Source of the DNA: Talinum fruticosum
Lineage: Eukaryota; Streptophyta; Magnoliopsida; Caryophyllales; Talinaceae
Reading direction: 5' to 3'
DNA length: 64,000 nucleotides
NCBI GenBank assembly: GCA_021018815.1
Contig: JAITYX010000085.1
Span: 434,001-498,000 of the forward strand
Below, piece by piece: positions 1 through 11,936 of the stretch. The first letter of the stretch is position 1, and every line of letters starts with the position of its first letter. The position numbers were made by a program, and so were the translations under genes. The notes below the pieces were generated by a model. It made no database searches and had not been told where the DNA came from. It worked only from the letters and a program-made list of their open reading frames with translations.

Positions 1-1472
1 TGTTCCACTACGATCCTACTCCGGGATATGTCGCACTCGCTTGGGGAGGTCAACATTTTTTCATTCCTTAGGAGGAAAGCCATCAAACCCTATCTCGAAT
101 CTATAGAAACCCAAAAAGTGCCACAGTTTCAATGCTTTATTTATTTGTTTTGATTTGTTTGCCCGATGATGAAGACCTAACTTCTTTTGTATGGTCGTGG
201 CGAGATTGGACTAAGATAACAAACAGACAAGCTCATGTAAAAAATAAGCCAATAATAACACTTTCTAAAAATGAAAACTTCCCAAGGCTGGATCCGACCC
301 TCCTCTCTTAGTTTTAGCCAGCCCAAGCGAGGCTCGGCTTCCCAGGCCTAAGCTAGGGTCGAATCTAGCCGTCTAGGCCAAACCCACCGTTTTTCTCATT
401 TTTTACTAGACTAAGCTACGTTCGGCTTCAAAACCTAAGCCCGCTTTTCCAAGACTGTCAAACATGGTTGTTTTGACCGAATCCCGCCCCAAGAACGCAA
501 TAGTTTTGATGCCCAATCCAAGCCTACTTTCCGGACCATAAAATGGGGTTGTTTTAGCTGGATTTGTCCCCCTACAATCAACAACACGTAGTTGTTTTTA
601 CTTGTTTCAACTTTCCAAATTTTCTTCTATCCGCTGTTGATTTTCTGGATGGATTTTTCTATCTCTTGATTCAATTATTGGAGACTAGGTTAACGAGTGT
701 GCTTTACCCTAAGTCTTTCTATAAATATAGGGCTCATTTCTCTCATTTCTACACACCAATTTAGTTGTATTAATGCTCATATTTTGCTGAATTCTCTCAC
801 TCCCATCTCCTTCTCTACTCTCTCTACTCATACTCTCATTACATAAAGACCTAATTCCTACTTAGATCTCCCCTTTTTCTGTTGTTACTGTGCCAAAATC
901 CAATCAAGTCTTGAGTCATACAGGTGGTTCTACATGAGGATGTCAACAGGATCATCCAAATCTTTTTACTTTTAATTTTAGTCATTTTATATTTTTTTTT
1001 ATTTTCAGTCTTTTTAATTTCAATATTGTTGTTTTGGAAGCGATTTAATTTTATTTACTTTCCACCCTGCGTGATGTAATAGCTTAGAATTATTGCTTTC
1101 TTGTATCGCTTTCATTCACATGCATTGATCGATTCTAATTCTATAATTTGCATGAAGTTTGCTCGCTTTTCTTAACATAATTTTTACTACCCTTTCTAAC
1201 TAGTGGAGGTTATTTTTTAGTAGGTAAAATGAGGAGCAACCCTCTTTATTTTATACCTTCACCCCTCAACATCAAAACATTTATTTACGCCATTAAGCCC
1301 TTTTTGAAAACCTTTCCGAGTTTGAGCTTTTTTTATCTCTTTCAGTTGTCCCTTCAATTTCAAGCTCAAATTAGGAAAGTGATTTATTTTGTTAATTTTT
1401 ATTCAAAATTAACTGGTAAATCCTTTATAATCTCTTTCTCTCTCTAATAAAGCATCCAATTTTTTAATAAAG
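1..1472 (+). repeat. Degenerate LTR-like sequence, left of the solo LTR
   Basis: No gene is visible here. A GC-richer block at about 280-560 with repeated GGATCCGAC- and GGCCTAAG-like words resembles the U3 composition of the Tat-like LTRs elsewhere in the window. It is followed by a TATAAATA box at 720-727 and a pyrimidine-rich stretch, the order expected in an LTR. The short frames at 564-764 and 1229-1447 match no protein I know and are AT-rich. The sequence is cut by the solo LTR that starts at 1473 and probably resumes at 4475. The family assignment is inference. Confidence 0.35.
720..727 (+). promoter_or_regulatory. TATA box-like motif
   Basis: TATAAATA followed by TAGGGCTC and a C/T-rich leader resembles the U3/R junction of a plant LTR. 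No coding sequence lies downstream, so it is at best a relic promoter. Confidence 0.3.
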
Positions 1473-4400
1473 TGCAAGACCCGAAAATTTCAGGTGCTTG
1501 CTTAGTAAGGAATTAAGTTATTAAAAGTTAAATAATTGAATTAGTTGAATTATAATTTTTCGAGTCGGAATTAAAATCCTAGAATTGAAACCCGAGCATG
1601 GGTTAGCTTAAATGGGCTTATTGAAATTAAATTTGGGCCCAAATTGTTAAAGTCCAAAGCCGAAAAATTAAAATAAAAAGAAAGAAAATAAAGGGGAGGC
1701 TGGCATTTAAGGAGGATTAGTGGCAATTTGTGGCAATCGGTAAGGAGATAAATCTGGGGTCCAATTATATTAAAACATTAAAGCCCATTAGGTGTGCAAA
1801 AGGAAAAGAAGGGAGAGAGATTGAAGGTAAGGGTAAAAAGAAAGATAAAGCAAACTGGGAATTGAAAAAAAAAAAAACACACGAAAGGGGGAACGAGAGG
1901 GACAGAGAACGATGGAGCAAGGATGTGAGCAAAGAGAGCAAGAGAACAAAAGAAGGAGAATGAGGGGAACAAAAATGGAAGCAGAGCAAAACAAAAGTAG
2001 GGGAAACGTGGACCGGAAGCGAGAGAAGAAAAGAGAACGGGTGGGAGAGACACCGGAACGGAGGAAACAAAAAGGAGAAGCAGCGAGAGAGCCCGAGAGG
2101 AATCGGGAAGCAGAATAGACCGAGAGGGGGACGAGAGCTAGAGCAGAAATGGAGAGGAAGAAGGATAGGAACCGGGAGAGGTGGCGAGTGAGCGAAAGAA
2201 GCGGCGGCCGACTAGCAAGCGCTCAACGACCGGCGAGTGAAGGAAAACGACGACCGACGAGCAAGAAGATGGAGAGGGCCATGGGCAGGTAAGAACGAGC
2301 GAGAATTTGAGGGGTTGAAACTAAGACTGAGAGCAAGAAGGAGGAAGAATCAGGAGGGGAAAATGGAAAGGAAGAAGAAGAAGCAAACCCCAATTCAAAT
2401 TCGAAATTCAATTCAAAACCGAAATTCTTAGAACCACTAAGAATCTAAGATGAGTAATTTGAATCCATCCTCTAGAATTAAAATGAATTAGGTGGATTAA
2501 ACTTGAAATTGATTCATGAAATTGAAAACTATAGGTTTAATTGAAGAAGTTAGAGGCCTAAATTCATGAAATTAGCCAATCACGAATTGAAAAGCATACT
2601 ACGAATTATATGTCCGATTCATGAATTTATTGATGATTGATTATTATTGAGCTGTATATTGAGAATTTTATGTAAGTAGCTTGAATAGAATTAGTGAGAG
2701 AAATCAGAAAATTGAATTCGTAATTTAGGTGCGGGTTTTTTATTAATTAAGCCTACTGTCTGAATTATTATGCTTCCATTCCTGAAAATTTTACTCGTAG
2801 TTTCATGATCATTTATAGCAATTTCCTGTAAATTTTGGTATGCGTTGGATGAGTAGATTGGAAGATATGAATTTTTGAGTGAATATGTGCTGTTTGGGGC
2901 GAAGTCGGGGCTGGTTGAACAGATTGAGGTGAGAACTGAAATTTAAGAAGTTATATGGCTAGATTAAGAGATATATAATGATTAAGGAAAGTTAAAGAAT
3001 CATAAACTACCTATGCATAATAATACGCAATCATAAAACAATAAATTCGATAATTAGAAATTCTAATCGATATTTTATTGTTATAATGTGTTTAGATTAA
3101 AGTACATCGATTATAAATGACATAAGCATGTCTATATGAGTTGGATTGATTGTATTTGAGTTGAAACTTGCTTATGTGAATTGTTAGTTGTGAAGATGTT
3201 ACGTATGAAGGTGTTGAGCATGAATTATATAAATTAAGTGTATCTCGTCGATGTAATAAGAAAATAGTAAGAAAACAAGAAATATAAATAACTAAAGAAG
3301 GGAAAAAGGATTGTGTTATTGATCTAAGACCCCACGAATTAAAGAACCCTCTCGAAACTATGACCATAGAAGTGTCTCGTCAACCGAAGCCACGAATTAT
3401 TCTCGCTTTCATGAATTATTGACGAGTATGCGTCCTTCAAAGTCCGAGGTAAGCCTCGAGGCCACGAATTATTTTGCCTCCAAGAATTGAGCCCACGAAT
3501 TATTTTGGTTCCAAGAATTGGGTCTTTAGGGTAGGACATAAATCTTCTTCCATTCGAAACTAAGAATACTTAAGAATTATGATATGAAGAAACAAATGAT
3601 TATGCATGATGAACAAGAAAGAAAGAATCAATGATTTATGAAATGCATAATTGAACTCAAGAAGATGAATGAGAAGAAGAATGAATCCCGATTTCATAAG
3701 TAATTACTACGATAAGAAGTAAGATATGATTTACATGATGAGTGCCTTACATAATGAATGATTTTATGACGTACTTGCGTAGAAAGAAGAATGAAGTATG
3801 TTCCGATTGAATTCATGAGTAATTGATGTTATATGTGTCACTCGATAAGTTGGTAAGTTTAGTATCTTGCGTATCTTAAGCATGTATGATCCGAATCGCA
3901 TGTTATGAATGAATAGTGAACTTACGTGTGTTTGTTAATGAATTAATGTGCAAAGTGAAACCAGAGGTTGGGTTTGGGGTATTCACTAGGCTCGTGGAGC
4001 TCATGACCTCACCAACATTTTCAAGTACAGAAGTTAAGACTCCCCGGAGTGGCTTTTGGCTTGCAGGAGTACCAGATCGCTAGGAAGTCCCTGGATCGGT
4101 TATGTGTAGGATGTTTACAATTGTAAATCGGTTGTATGTGAATCTAAAGTTTTGACTATGTATAAGAAAAGACTTATGTGTTTATTCCGAGCATGTGGCT
4201 TGTTGAGCTTGTATTGTTGATACTCCGAGTATGTGGCTCGTTGAGTTTATGAATGTGTTTCATACAGGGTTAAGGCTTTAAGCCTATGGGATTAGTCATA
4301 TTACAAAGAAAACTCTGCCGAAATTTTCGGAAAAACCTTTGAAAACCTAGAAACACACTTCCGCCAATCTAAGAGAAAACTATTAACCCCAAGTTGAGGT

Positions 4401-4474
4401 CATAAGTAGCCTTAGGGGTTCTTCTCGGGAACCCCGGCATGTAATACTCCTAAGGTGGATTTTAGGGTGTTACA
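1473..4474 (+). mobile_element. Solo LTR of a Tekay/Del-like chromovirus
   Basis: This 3002-bp block starts TGCAAGACCCG and ends GGGTGTTACA, the usual termini of the very long LTRs of plant Tekay (Del) Ty3/gypsy elements. It is flanked by TAAAG (1468-1472) and TATAG (4475-4479), a 5-bp target-site duplication with one mismatch. A purine-rich, GC-richer tract at about 1.8-2.4 kb is in the position of the GC-rich segment in the Tekay-like LTR at 60.2-63.1 kb. No primer-binding site or gag follows, so it is a solo LTR left by LTR-LTR recombination. The frames at 1730-2431 are low-complexity artefacts of the purine-rich tract. Confidence 0.75.
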
Positions 4475-5050
4475 TATAGAAAATGAAAATTATTTTGGAA
4501 CTAGACCTACAATCCAGGTGTTTTGACTAAGATCGCCTCAGCGAGTCCGTGCCAAAGGCCGGAACCGATTAGGCGCCGCAATTGGCTGGATCCGACCACT
4601 ATGGCACCTTCCGGTCTCCTAGTCCAAACGAGTCTTTGTTTGTTAGCCGATGAGTTCACTCGTCGTCCTGTCTAGAATAGATTCTTTTCTATTTGCTTAT
4701 CTCGGGAATTCTAAAATGTTCTTTGAAAACAAAATGGTTTCTAAAAACTATCAGCCAACTTAAAAAAATATAACCTTATTTCTTAATAAGCACACCTCCT
4801 TAAAATCAACATTCATGGGGAATGCGATTCGGAGCCCTCGTGAAGAAGGTCATGGATCATATAGAATCTCAACAATTGAACAATCGAATGCTCCAACAGC
4901 TGAGCCTCAAGAGAGATGAGAGATGCTAGATGCATCATCGATGCTAAACGCATCATTGATGCCAAGAGAGCCCTCTATAGAGTCACTAAAAAGGTCACCA
5001 CCTCACATACTGCCTTGACCTCGCATGCTACTCATTGTAGGCGGTCAACG
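4475..5050 (+). repeat. Retroelement remnant, right of the solo LTR
   Basis: The block at 4495-4740 contains the words ACCTACAATCCAGG and GAATTCTAAAATGTT. The same two words occur in the same order, inverted, at 26.39-26.62 kb, which marks both as fragments of one Tat-like LTR family. At 4815-5040 a short, quickly interrupted frame cannot be assigned. This is probably the continuation of the sequence at 1-1472. Confidence 0.35.
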
Positions 5051-6884
5051 TGGTTTTGCGGATCAATGTTTGAAAGAATTAAGCCATAAATTTTGTAACC
5101 GCAATTGCACGAAAGCTAGCAACAAGCACGGGTTGTGTCCACAGAGAGTTATGTTTTAAGTACCAAAACTATCTTAAGCTCTCAAGTTGGACAAATTAAG
5201 AGAGAAAAGAGATATGAGAATTAAACTAATCATAGAAAGTAATCAAGGAATGATCGAGTTGTGATTTCACCACTTGATGAACTAATAAATCAAGCCAATC
5301 CTAAAGTTACCCAAACCTATACAAGTATTTAGGAGTGGTCAGTTGCACCATGAAGCCTACTCAAGCCGGACTTTCAAGGGTAATAAGTAAATCTAATTGT
5401 TCTAACCACCTACTTTCTTGGAGTTTACCCAATTAGACTACAAGAATAACAACCAATAAACTTGGTAAGGACTCAAGCTTTTTGCATATAAAAATACCAA
5501 AATATTCTCTATACCCATGCTAGAAAATTGGCTCCGTCTTTCAGTGATAGACTAACCGGCTAAAAATCAAGATGAAAACCCTTTCGGGCATTTCATAAAG
5601 CACGTGACGGCATGAAAAATAATCCCAAGTAATTAGCATAAACTATAAGCATTAAGGCTTAAATGAAAATCAATTAGCCATTAGGGAGGGTCATTACATC
5701 CACAACAATCAACTTTAACAATTACTCCATCCATTTCACAATACATGTCACTTTAACTAAATTTTATCGTTTCGAATACTTGTCACTTTATAATTCCAAT
5801 GACATATCAATTACTAGTTTACCAATTTCTTCCTCATTAATTGTTTACTAGAAAATGACAAAGAGAGAGAGTGGGGGCATATTAGACAATTCACTTTTTA
5901 ACTACTTAGAATTTTAGTTAACCTTGGTTTTCCCCATGCCACTAAAGTGACATGTGATTTGAAATAGATGAAGTAATTAACATTTAAAAGATAATTACAA
6001 TTAAAACCAAACAAGCACAAATTGACTCCGATTGAAAGCTTAAATTAAGAAATCAAATACAATCATAAAATTAAAGGATTAATCAAAACACAAATTAATA
6101 ATCTAAACTGATAAAAATGAAATCTTGAAACTAAAGTAAAGAAGAAAAATAATAAATTTGAAGTAAAAGGAAGAGATAAAGAGAAAACCTCGTACTTGAA
6201 TTGAATTTGAAGGCTTGAACCGAAAAAAATACGGAAGGGTCCATCGTGGTTTGATTTAATAATTTATGTAACCTACAATTTTAGATAACTAATTATAAAA
6301 CATATGAGGTTTAGGTAATTATTTTGGGCGGCCAATTTCAAGGACAAATTGTACACTAATATCCCTGTAATAGAATTTTATTTTGGTTAAGCAAGAACCC
6401 TAACAATACTCTTGAATTCCCCTAAAAAAGAGCCCCTAAAACAGAGAAAGACTTGCTTTTTATATGTCGTAAAATCAAAATAAAGCGCAAAATAGTAGGC
6501 TATATTGGCGCTTATGCGCCCTTATTAAAATTTTGTGTTAGAAATTACACAGTTGTGTGCTTCGCACTCGGTGTTTGTGTGGCCTATTTGCATACGTGTT
6601 GGTAACTTTTGTCCAACTCTTTACACGACTCTGCGGATCTGCACACCCATCACCGCACGACATCAATTTTTGTAACTTCTCATGAAATTGTGCACATCTG
6701 CAAAGGTGCTATGCGTATGATTATATTCCTTGTATTGCTTAAGTGCAAACTTTTTGCTATTAGCATGTATTAACCTATTACCCACAAAAGTAAATAAAAC
6801 AATTACAAATTCTCAAAATATATTATTTCACAAGACAAATGCTAGATAAATAAGAATATAAATGATATAATATTAAGGTTTGAC
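5051..6884 (-). repeat. Unclassified LTR/leader-like sequence, minus orientation
   Basis: Read on the minus strand, the part at about 5.07-5.16 kb gives CTCTGTGGACACAACCC followed by GCTTG. This resembles a motif seen near the end of many non-coding plant LTR/leader sequences, and a similar motif (GAGGATACGACCC) lies on the plus strand at 29.32 kb. The rest is AT-rich without an open frame. The L1 LINE was inserted at 6885-6897 and the Stowaway MITE at 5723. The retroelement assignment is inference; the family is unknown. Confidence 0.35.
5725..5973. mobile_element. Stowaway-type MITE
   Basis: The left terminus CTCCATCCATTTCACAAT and the inverted right terminus CTTCATCTATTTCAAAT form terminal inverted repeats continuing through ACATGTCACTTTA. 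The element is 249 bp and is flanked by TA on both sides (5723-5724 and 5974-5975), as Tc1/mariner-derived Stowaway MITEs are. A related, partly deleted copy in opposite orientation lies at about 21.79-21.93 kb. There is no coding capacity. Confidence 0.85.
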
Positions 6885-6897
6885 AATGAAGAAGGCA
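6885..6897. repeat. 5' target-site duplication of the L1 element
   Basis: AATGAAGAAGGCA here is repeated as AATGAACAAGGCA at 15031-15043, directly after the L1 poly(A) tail. It matches at 12 of 13 positions and fixes both ends of the LINE. Confidence 0.8.
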
Positions 6898-6950
6898 ATA
6901 ATAATAATAGAGATTTCTCTTCCTCTCGAACTTTGAGCTTGAGCTCCGCC

Positions 6951-7993
6951 ATGGCAGGCGGGGCAAGCAAACGCAAGCTGGAACTAGCGGATCGACAATT
7001 AGCAATCATTCCCAAGGTGGTGGGAGCAATCCATCATGCTTTGGAGGTCCCAATTCAAGAGGGATCAATGTAACAATAACTCCAAATATAGGATCAGGAG
7101 GAATTGGCAGAAATACAAGCCCCAATCCCAATGAGGGGAGGGTAATCAACCACAACGAGTAGGAAGTGGAAGCGGGTAAGTACTTATGCATCCTTGATTA
7201 ATCTAGAAGAGAAGAATTCGTTGAAATTTGTTCCTCTAATGACAATTAATGATACCAAATGTGTGAAATTGGAGAGGAAAGATATTGAGGGGGAAATTGA
7301 ATATCGAAGTATTGCGGTGTTATGTTTTGTATTAGGGTCTAACCATCCATTTGAGGTTATTGATGAATTTGTGCGAAGAATCAAAGCATAGAGTATTGAT
7401 AAGGAAACAATGGTAATAAAGGGGATTCAAAGTTAGATTCTCCATAATGCAAGGTAAAGAAAATGTGATGAGTAGAGTAATGTATTTCTTCCATCGAAAC
7501 CGTTTATTGTGAAACCATGGAATGCTTTGCGCGATTATTGATGTCAATGCAATAACCTCACTACCTATTTGAGTTCAATTCCCAGAATTGGACATCAAAT
7601 ACTGGGGAGTGGATAGCCTAAGTAAGTTGGGTAGCCTCGTGGGCATCCCTATCAAAACCGACAAGCCTACTATGGAGAAGATCATGTTAAACTATGCTAG
7701 ACTATTGATCAAGGTACAACTCAATGAATCGATGCCTGAATTTTTTGATTTTGTAAATGAGAATGATGTAAGACTGAAACGAAGGTGAAATTTGAATGTA
7801 AGCCCATAAAATGTACACATTGTGGATTGTTTGGTCATGATACACAAGAATGTAAGAAGAAATAGGGTGGAAGGATGGAATGGAGGCAGGTTCAAATAGC
7901 CAAAGAGAAGCCTAAGTAGAGTAACGCATAACAAAAAGAGGATGGGTTCAACAAACCTCAAAAGATAGCTAAAGAACCAACTACACAAGTAAG
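6951..7993 (+). pseudogene. L1 ORF1 (DUF4283 / CCHC RNA-binding protein), broken
   Basis: The start is ATG at 6951 after a purine/pyrimidine-rich leader. The frame MAGGASKRKLELADRQ opens a short N-terminus and is soon interrupted. Downstream pieces in changing frames keep the DUF4283-like pattern: a block around VLCFVLGSNHPFEVID (7315-7365), then LDIKYWGVDSLSKLGSLVGI (about 7587-7646) and YARLLIKVQL. A CCHC zinc knuckle, CTHCGLFGHDTQEC, lies at 7812-7853. In plant L1 elements this protein binds the element RNA and chaperones its integration. At least several stops and frame changes separate the parts, so no full protein can be made. Confidence 0.75.
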
Positions 7994-8091
7994 TACTCTA
8001 AACATGCTAGCAAACAATTTTGAGATACTATTGGAAGAGGACATAGTGGACATGGTAACACAACGAGATATTAGGGGATAGATTCCCTTAT

Positions 8092-8618
8092 AATAAATAT
8101 CATCAATTGGAATGTTAGGGGTTTGAATAACCCCAATAAACAGTAGATATGCATAATTACCTAAAAAACAAAAAATAGGCTTATTGGGATGTTGGAAACT
8201 AAAGTAGTAGTAGAGAGGAAGGAAATGCAATAGTAGGGGATTGGAAATTTATTTCCAATGGTTAAATAATGGAAAAAGGTAGAATACTAATTGATCTGGA
8301 ATCCATTGGTTTATGAGGTATAAATGATTTGTGTGGAGGAACAACTAATACATTGCCATATGAAACTGTAGGAGAAATTGAAAGAAGTAGCAGGCAGTAT
8401 ATAAGAAGCCTGGTATGTCATTGGGGACTTTAACTTTATCTTGCACACCGAAGACGAATTGGAGGTGCAGCGAGTCATAGAGAATAAGGTAGTAGACTTT
8501 AAGGAATGTATGGAGGACTGTGAGTTGGGTATAATGAGAATTTTTGGGTTCAATACACCTGGACAAACAAGCACATATAGTTCAAGATAGATCGCACACT
8601 TGGTTAATGTGCACTTGG
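8092..8618 (+). pseudogene. L1 ORF2, endonuclease N-terminal part
   Basis: The APE-type endonuclease of L1 nicks target DNA for target-primed reverse transcription. The start of the domain reads INWNVRGLNNPNKQ, and further on come MLETKVV, a GDFN motif (IGDFNF) and a piece matching the segment before the last catalytic motif. The expected initiator ATG is ATA here. Stops and frame changes occur throughout. The reading is cut at 8618 by the Tat-like LTR element and resumes at 11937 with the SDH motif. Confidence 0.75.
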
Positions 8619-10583
8619 TGTAAACACCTAAAAAATGTCATCCCTTATCTCTTTTAATTACGTATTTTATTCTATGGGCCCAATGATGAAACCCCGAGTC
8701 CTGTTTGAGGATTTAGAACACGAACTGTGTTTAATTGGTGTGATGGAGACCGATGAAACCACAAAGAACCCCCAACACCACATAAATAGCCTTTTGCCTT
8801 AGGTCAATCCAAAAATTCCCTTTTTCTTTAAGACGTTCCAAGACCGGGCCAGGCCTCCGAGAGATAGCTGAAGACCTCCAAGACGTCATTAGACGCTGCA
8901 TTTCATGATCACCGAGTATCAAAGTGTTACGTTTAAGCTCCAAGAACAGTCCACCCGAAGACTAGGAGCTTTCCCCCTCAAAACGGCGTCGCATGGCCGG
9001 CGCCCCTACCTGGACTTTTAAGTGGAATGCATCATTTTGGCCAGGAGACTCCCTTGGCAGCACCCTAGGGCACAAAATCCTAGGCATGCCCGGGTGGCCT
9101 GCTCCCTCGACCGGTATTCTATCCTGTCTTATCCTCTCTTATCCAGTTCAATCTTCGATTTATTAGCCCGATTTTTTCTTAACAGCTTTGGACGACCAAC
9201 CGAGAGCAACCTTAGGTCATTTGTGACCTAGGTCTCTCCCTAGAAATAGAGAGCCTTGGCTCTCATCTCAATACTGGCTTATTTCCTTAGCGCTATGCTT
9301 CTTGAACCGAGCTAAAAATACCCTTTTCTAAACGTTACTCTGCTGAAAAGCATCTTCAAGTACTTGCTCTTTTCTACACATCGTCGCTAAATCTTCATAA
9401 AGAGCTAAAGAATATTCAATTATTCTGATCTCTAGGCATTTATTCAGCTGATCTTTCCTATTTTTTACAAACTTACCTTTCAAAAATTCACTCAAAAGCT
9501 CCCGTTTCCTTTAATTTGCCACTTGCCACATCAAGAGATCCAGTGCGGAGATCTAGATTAGCAGGTGGGACAACCTGAGGGCAACTATTCAGCCTTCGAG
9601 CGGTTATTTAATTTATGTTTTTTTATCTTTTTCCGTATTGTGGATCAAAGAGTTGTATCGCTTTTTATTTCCTCCCCACTCGATGTAACTTTTAAAGTTT
9701 CTTGCTTTTCTTTTCTTTCGCTTTACTTTCTTTTATTGCTTTCCTTTTATTTTTGTTTATTGCTTTCGTTCATGTTTTGGTTTCTTTAATTTCGTTGCAT
9801 GTTGAGTGATTGAGTTTAGCACGTTCGTTTAATATACTACTCAAACTAATAATGGTTGTCTTCGGACGGGTAGAACGTAATGGTTTTCCCACATTTCATA
9901 CCCTTACCCCGAATCCGATTCTAGGTTATAAGGCCGATGTAGTTAGTTTTACCCTTTTTTCGGCCTTAGTTTTTCAATACTAAGATTGAAAGAGCAATTT
10001 TTTTATTTTTTTGTTAGTTTTTTCTCCTAAAAACTTATTGGCGACTCCTCGTTTTGCTTTATTTTTGTTAAAAAATGCATCTCGGTTATTTTCCGATTAC
10101 GGGGTTAGAAAAAGAGATCTGGATCTGCTAACTAGACTAGAGGCCGAGGCCGACTATCTCAGCCATGGCCCCTGGCCGGCGCCCTAACCGCCGAGTGCAA
10201 ACAAGTGGTCGATGGTTGAGGCTTGGGTCCAGGCGAGTGTCTTCACACCGGCCTTGCCCTAAAGCCTCACATCCGAACCTTAATCTCTAATCTTTTTCTG
10301 TTTTTTCAATTAAGAAATAATATCTTAAAAATTCTGAAAATTATTTATAAAATAAAATAATTAATAAAACCCCAATCATTTAATTCAATTTATCTCTAAC
10401 TCGATTTAATAAAATTCAGAACTTTAAATAAGAGATCAATCCTCACATTCAAAATCATTTTCCAACCCCTTCTCTAATCTCCTTCTTTTAAAACCCCTCA
10501 TCTCTTTCTTATTCAAAAAACCCTTACGCCAAGGTCCATGCGGAAGCTCGAACCGGGTCCGTTCCAGGCTGGAGGTTCCTACA
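8619..10583 (+). repeat. Left LTR of the Tat-like element
   Basis: This LTR is 1965 bp and runs from TGTAAACACC to GGTTCCTACA. Its last ~1016 bp (from 9568) are matched by the truncated right LTR at 10908-11931, with scattered substitutions and a ~20-bp indel near 10.2 / 11.55 kb. The open frames at 9022-9231 and 9565-9789 lie inside it and are not genes; the second recurs at 10929-11138 only because the LTR does. Confidence 0.7.
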
Positions 10584-10907
10584 GCCGCGACTCTACTCGC
10601 GGATTGATTTTTTATTAAGAGGGCGAAACTTGAAAATTTGAGTAATGTGTTTTAAAAATGTGCTTGCATTAGGCATCCTATATTTAGCAACCTTTGAACA
10701 TAGTTTATTACTTGTTTTGGACCCTAGGATAAATTTATTTTACCCCATGTTAACTCTTCGAGTAAGACGCTCCTACTAAATCCCGGGTGAGCCCAACTAG
10801 GCTTGATTGCTAAGGAAACAATACCTCTTCCCTTGTAGCACGCGCTCTTGGTTCACCGAGAGGCACCGAGGATTCCGGCATTTGTTCTTGCCGTGCCCCA
10901 CACGTAA
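10584..10907 (+). other. Leader remnant with putative primer-binding site
   Basis: Directly after the left LTR comes GCGACTCTACTCGCGG, in the position of a primer-binding site and similar to the GCGACTCC word after many Tat-type LTRs. About 300 bp of non-coding leader follow and then stop abruptly at the truncated right LTR. The junction at about 10907/10908 is the deletion scar. Confidence 0.5.
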
Positions 10908-11931
10908 GACAACCTCGAGGGCAACCATTTGACCGTCGGACGATTATTTAATTTATGTTTTTTAATCACTTTCCGTATTGTGGATCAAAGAGTTGTATCG
11001 CTTTTTATTTCCTCCCTGCCCGATGTAACTTTTAAAGTTTCTCGCTTTTCTTTTCTTTCGCTTTACTTTCCTTTATTGCTTCCTTTTATTTTCGTTTATT
11101 GCTTTCGTTCATCTTTTGGTTGCTTTAATTTCGTTTAGTATGTCGAGTGCTTGAGTTTAGCATGTTCTTTTAATATACTACTTAAACTAGTAATAGCCAT
11201 GTTCGGACGAAGCGAACGAAAAGGTTTTCCCTACGTTTCAACCCTCGCCCCTAAATCTAATTCTCGTATCTAAGACTCGATGGAATCAATTTTAACATTT
11301 TTTCGGTCTTAGTTTTCCCATACTAAGATTGGAAGAGCAATTTTTTAATTTTGTTTTTGTTAGTTTTTTCTCCTAAAAACCGATCGACGACTCTTCTTTT
11401 TGCTTATTTACGTTAAAAATGCATCTTGGTTATTTTCCGATTGCGGGGATAAAAAAGATATCCGAATTTGCCGACCGAGCCGGAGACCGAGGCTGACTGT
11501 CTCAGCCATGGCCCCTAGCCGGCGGCCCCGACCGCCGATTGCAAGTCGCTGCCTGCACCGGGTGATCGGTGGTTGAGGCTTGGGTCCAGGTTAGTGTCTT
11601 CACACCGGCCTGGCCCTAAAACCTCACGGCAGAACCCTAATCTCTAATCTTTTTCTATTCTTTAATTAGGAAATAATATCTCAAAAATTCTAAAAATAAT
11701 TTATAAAATAAAATAATTAATAAAACTGCTAATCATTTAATTCAATTTATCTCTAACTCGATTTAATAAAATTTGAAACTTTAAATAAGAGATCAATCCT
11801 CACATTCAAAATCATTTTCCAAGTCCCTCTCTAATCTCCTTCTTTCAAAACCCCTCATCTCTTTGTTATTAAAAAAAAACCTTACGCCAAGGTCCGTAGG
11901 GAAGGTCTGTTCCCGGCTAGTGGTTCCTACA
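10908..11931 (+). repeat. Right LTR of the Tat-like element, 5'-truncated
   Basis: This 1024-bp block aligns with 9568-10583, starting at GACAACCT in both copies. It lacks the U3 half. The sequence just upstream does not match the corresponding part of the left LTR, so the truncation is a deletion and not divergence. Confidence 0.75.
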
Positions 11932-11936
11932 ATTGG

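Larger units (their letters stand above)
8614..11936 (+). mobile_element. Tat-like Ty3/gypsy LTR element, internally deleted
   Basis: The insertion in L1 ORF2 begins TGTAAACACC at 8619 and ends GGTTCCTACA at 11931, flanked by CTTGG (8614-8618) and ATTGG (11932-11936), a 5-bp TSD with one mismatch. It holds a complete left LTR (8619-10583), a short leader, and a right LTR that has lost its first ~950 bp (10908-11931). No coding region remains. The LTR start, the GCGACTC word just after the left LTR and the LTR composition fit Tat-lineage elements; that family call is inference. Confidence 0.7.

Noticed and set aside
1730..2431. Highly charged K/E/R-rich frames and their minus-strand F/S/L-rich shadows
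   Set aside because: Low-complexity purine-rich tract inside the solo LTR.
9565..11138. Two similar ORFs as a small gene family
   Set aside because: They are the same LTR segment present in two LTRs; composition is low complexity.
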